Source: Lachnospiraceae bacterium (GTDB lineage Bacteria; Bacillota; Clostridia; Lachnospirales; Lachnospiraceae). From it: DNA of 64,000 bases. Position numbers and translations under genes: made by a program. The notes under the pieces were generated by a model. The model ran no database searches. It was not told the DNA's origin and saw nothing but the letters and a program-made list of their open reading frames with translations. This document shows positions 62,100 through 64,000 of this stretch, in pieces (within the stretch, counting starts at the first letter, position 1; every line of letters starts with the position of its first letter). Location: contig CAJTAL010000003.1 of NCBI GenBank assembly GCA_910574285.1, positions 62,001-126,000 of the forward strand. Direction: 5' to 3'.

Positions 62100-63423
62100 G
62101 GAGGTCTATGGTGTCTATAGCAGGATACATATGCCGGGATTATTTATGACCCTTATGGGGATGATTGGATTTTGGATTATGATTATATACAGGGGCAGAT
62201 ATTCCACGCTGAACATCTATTCCTTTGGAATCTTGGGCAATCTTTGCTTAGGGATTGGAATATCGCTTCTTTTAAAGAAATATCTAAGCAGTCAATATCA
62301 GGATTGGAGCGGCGGGGAGGGACATGATTATGCAGAATGGAGTACCGCGAAAGGGGAATCGTTAAAATGGCTGTATAAGATCGGAGGCGTCTGGGGTCTG
62401 ATGGCAGCCGGGTATATGTGTTTCCTTGTGGAAAGTAAGGGCCTGTGGGGGAACTATGACGAAGGATACGGGACAGGATACATTATTATCATTACACTTT
62501 TGATTCAATTGCTTATCTGTCAGAATGTGATCGAACTCTTTTGGCATAGGAAGCTTGACGGCGTCATTGAGTATGCCGCGGAGCATATGGAGAAGCTTCA
62601 GCAGATACGCCTTCAGGAGGCGATGGAGATTGAGAGAAAGAGTCTTGAGAAGGTGTCGCGCAGCGACCAGCTGCGGATCGATCTGATAACCAATGTATCC
62701 CATGATCTGAAGACGCCTCTTACTTCTATCGTCGGTTATATTGAGCTGGTCAAGAAAGAAGAGTTAAGCGACGTAGTGCAGGATTATGTGGACGTAATCT
62801 CTTCCCGGACAGAAAAACTGGGAGAGATGATCAACAGCCTGTTTTCGCTGGCAAAAGCAAGCAGCGAGAATGTAGAGCTTCATAAAGAGAAGTTTGAGGT
62901 AAATCGTCTGATTGAGCAGATTTTTGCAGATATGGATGATCGGATCAAGGAAAGCGGCCTTAAATTCGTGCCGCTGCTTACGGAGGAGAATACGGAGATT
63001 TGTTCGGATAATATGTACTTCTACCGTATCTGCCAGAACCTGATTGAGAATGCGCTGAAATATTCCGCAAAGGGGACCCGTGTATTCGTAAAGACATATC
63101 TTAAGAATTTACGAGAAGAAAACGGGAAGGAATATGGGAAAGAGCAGGATGCAGACAGTGATATATCCCGCGGCCAGCCGGTATCTGAACCGATGGAGAA
63201 TATCAGGATCGAGGTAACCAACACGGCGGGCTATCTCATGGATTTTACAAAGGAGGATATAGTAGAGCGCTTTGTGCGCGGAGACCAGGCAAGAACCAGT
63301 GAGGGTAACGGGCTGGGCCTGGCGATAGTAAGCTCATATACGAAAGCCCTTGGGGGAGAATTTGATATAAGGATTGATTGCGATCAGTTCAAAGCATGTT
63401 TGGAATTCTCAAGGTCTGATTAG
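62071..63423 (+). CDS. Sensor histidine kinase
   Basis: 450 residues from TTG 62071, overlapping the response regulator gene by 29 bases. Four predicted transmembrane helices in the first 170 residues with only short external loops, so it may sense within the membrane. HisKA motif NVSHDLKTPLTSIVGYIELV, N box NLIENALKYS, and G2 NGLGLAIVSSYTKALGG. It forms a system with the preceding regulator. Family Bae/Van-like by HisKA text; stimulus unknown. Confidence 0.92.
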   Translation: MDTRWKNIVEEVYGVYSRIHMPGLFMTLMGMIGFWIMIIYRGRYSTLNIYSFGILGNLCLGIGISLLLKKYLSSQYQDWSGGEGHDYAEWSTAKGESLKWLYKIGGVWGLMAAGYMCFLVESKGLWGNYDEGYGTGYIIIITLLIQLLICQNVIELFWHRKLDGVIEYAAEHMEKLQQIRLQEAMEIERKSLEKVSRSDQLRIDLITNVSHDLKTPLTSIVGYIELVKKEELSDVVQDYVDVISSRTEKLGEMINSLFSLAKASSENVELHKEKFEVNRLIEQIFADMDDRIKESGLKFVPLLTEENTEICSDNMYFYRICQNLIENALKYSAKGTRVFVKTYLKNLREENGKEYGKEQDADSDISRGQPVSEPMENIRIEVTNTAGYLMDFTKEDIVERFVRGDQARTSEGNGLGLAIVSSYTKALGGEFDIRIDCDQFKACLEFSRSD

Positions 63424-63433
63424 GTCTGTATTT

Positions 63434-63471
63434 GAGGCTGCTGCAGAATGTGATAATTTTGCAGCAGCCTC
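63434..63471. terminator. Hairpin between convergent kinase and transporter genes
   Basis: Perfect 12-bp stem GAGGCTGCTGCA (63434-63445) / TGCAGCAGCCTC (63460-63471). No T-run follows on either strand, so it is a probable but weak terminator. Confidence 0.6.
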
Positions 63472-63484
63472 ATACGTTCTGGTG

Positions 63485-64000
63485 TTATAACTGTCTGTTC
63501 AGCGCTCGCTCACTGCGAAGTTTTTCATTAGCGCCTTCTACATTCATCCTTGAGAGAATCAGCATGATGATAATATTAATGATCAGAGGGAGCCACAGAT
63601 ACATGATGTGCAGCATATTGATGCAGGATTCCGGCTGAACTGCGAGTTTGCCGTCAAACTTACTGAATTCCAATAACCAGCCCGCTACGGCCGTACCGAG
63701 CCCTCCGCCCAGCTTTACTCCCAGAGAGGTGCAGGAATACATGGTTCCGTCCACTCTCTTTCCTTTTGTCAGGTAAGTGTACTCCGAGCAGGATGCGATC
63801 ACCGCGTTCATATCTCCCTGCCACGGGCCCTGGCCGAGGGCCGCCAGGGCGGTAAATGCCAGCATCAGGGGAACGCTTCCTATATAACCGGCGAAGACTA
63901 CAAGGGCTCTGCCGACGACGGCGATCATGTATCCTCTCAGATTAAGCTTGTACATTCCTTTCCATCTCCCGACGAGGGCAGGCGTAAAGACTAACGCGAT
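63485..64000 (-). CDS. GPH/MFS sugar transporter, C-terminal part (continues past window)
   Basis: The frame runs open through the window edge (…LVFTPALVGRWKGMYKLN), giving 171 residues of the C-terminal half. About five membrane helices are visible, with the glycoside-pentoside-hexuronide family feel of GPWQGDMNAVIASCSEYTYLTKGKRVDGTMYSC. That loop resembles the conserved cytoplasmic loop of MelB-type symporters. Substrate cannot be read from this part. Confidence 0.8.
   Translation of the reverse strand: MALVFTPALVGRWKGMYKLNLRGYMIAVVGRALVVFAGYIGSVPLMLAFTALAALGQGPWQGDMNAVIASCSEYTYLTKGKRVDGTMYSCTSLGVKLGGGLGTAVAGWLLEFSKFDGKLAVQPESCINMLHIMYLWLPLIINIIIMLILSRMNVEGANEKLRSERALNRQL

Noticed and set aside
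1-64000. CRISPR arrays, prophage or integrative element
   Set aside because: No regularly spaced repeats, cas genes, integrase, transposase or phage structural genes were seen; only the 36.7-38.7 kb island looks foreign by composition.

Overview
The window looks like chromosome of an anaerobic Firmicute, most likely a gut Lachnospiraceae (Clostridium cluster XIVa). This is inferred from the gene content and not from any 16S sequence. Supporting signs are strong AGGAGG ribosome binding sites with frequent TTG/GTG starts, a FeoA-FeoA-FeoB operon with the small Cys-rich FeoB-associated protein, GlgC/GlgD, SpoVG, a T-box before proS, an anaerobic sulfatase maturase and many small carbohydrate gene clusters. 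No rRNA, tRNA, CRISPR array, transposase or phage gene was found.

Layout. 1-8 kb: a ROK repressor divergent from a TRAP transporter (dctPQM) and a sulfatase, followed by the sulfatase-activating radical SAM enzyme and a TauE/SafE permease; together these read as an organosulfate or sulfated-sugar utilisation module. 8-11.3 kb: a ferrous iron operon behind a Fur-box promoter, headed by a Fur relative that consists of the DNA-binding domain only. 11.3-18.7 kb: a perfect consensus promoter and hairpin leader, a sodium/proline symporter, an Xaa-Pro peptidase, an HD protein, a methyltransferase and a large membrane-anchored protein. 18.8-22.8 kb: beta-galactosidase and a divergent AraC regulator. 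22.9-36.6 kb: mostly housekeeping genes (asnS; a VanRS-like two-component system fused by overlap to an SbcD/SbcC-like pair; prs; DnaC- and DnaD-like helicase-loading proteins; murC; glgC, glgD; spoVG).

36.7-38.7 kb is a conspicuously AT-rich two-gene island: an AAA/ABC-type ATPase followed after 2 bases by a small protein with a PD-(D/E)XK nuclease-like motif. It has its own promoter and sits between a terminator and a hairpin. It is the best candidate here for an undescribed system, probably anti-phage or anti-plasmid defence. 38.7-46.9 kb: a pseudouridine synthase, then a LacI-regulated cluster of ABC sugar transporter, unclassified glycoside hydrolase and D-lyxose/mannose isomerase. 47-49 kb: a proline T-box (specifier CCU) and proS. 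49.1-56.6 kb: an arabinan/arabinose cluster (AraC, PfkB kinase, DUF4867-type protein, GH51 arabinofuranosidase, FucI-fold isomerase, FGGY kinase). 56.6-64 kb: an XRE regulator facing a large surface protein, cytidine deaminase, a second OmpR-type two-component system and the end of a GPH/MFS sugar transporter.

All functional calls are from reading the translated sequence; no database search was run.
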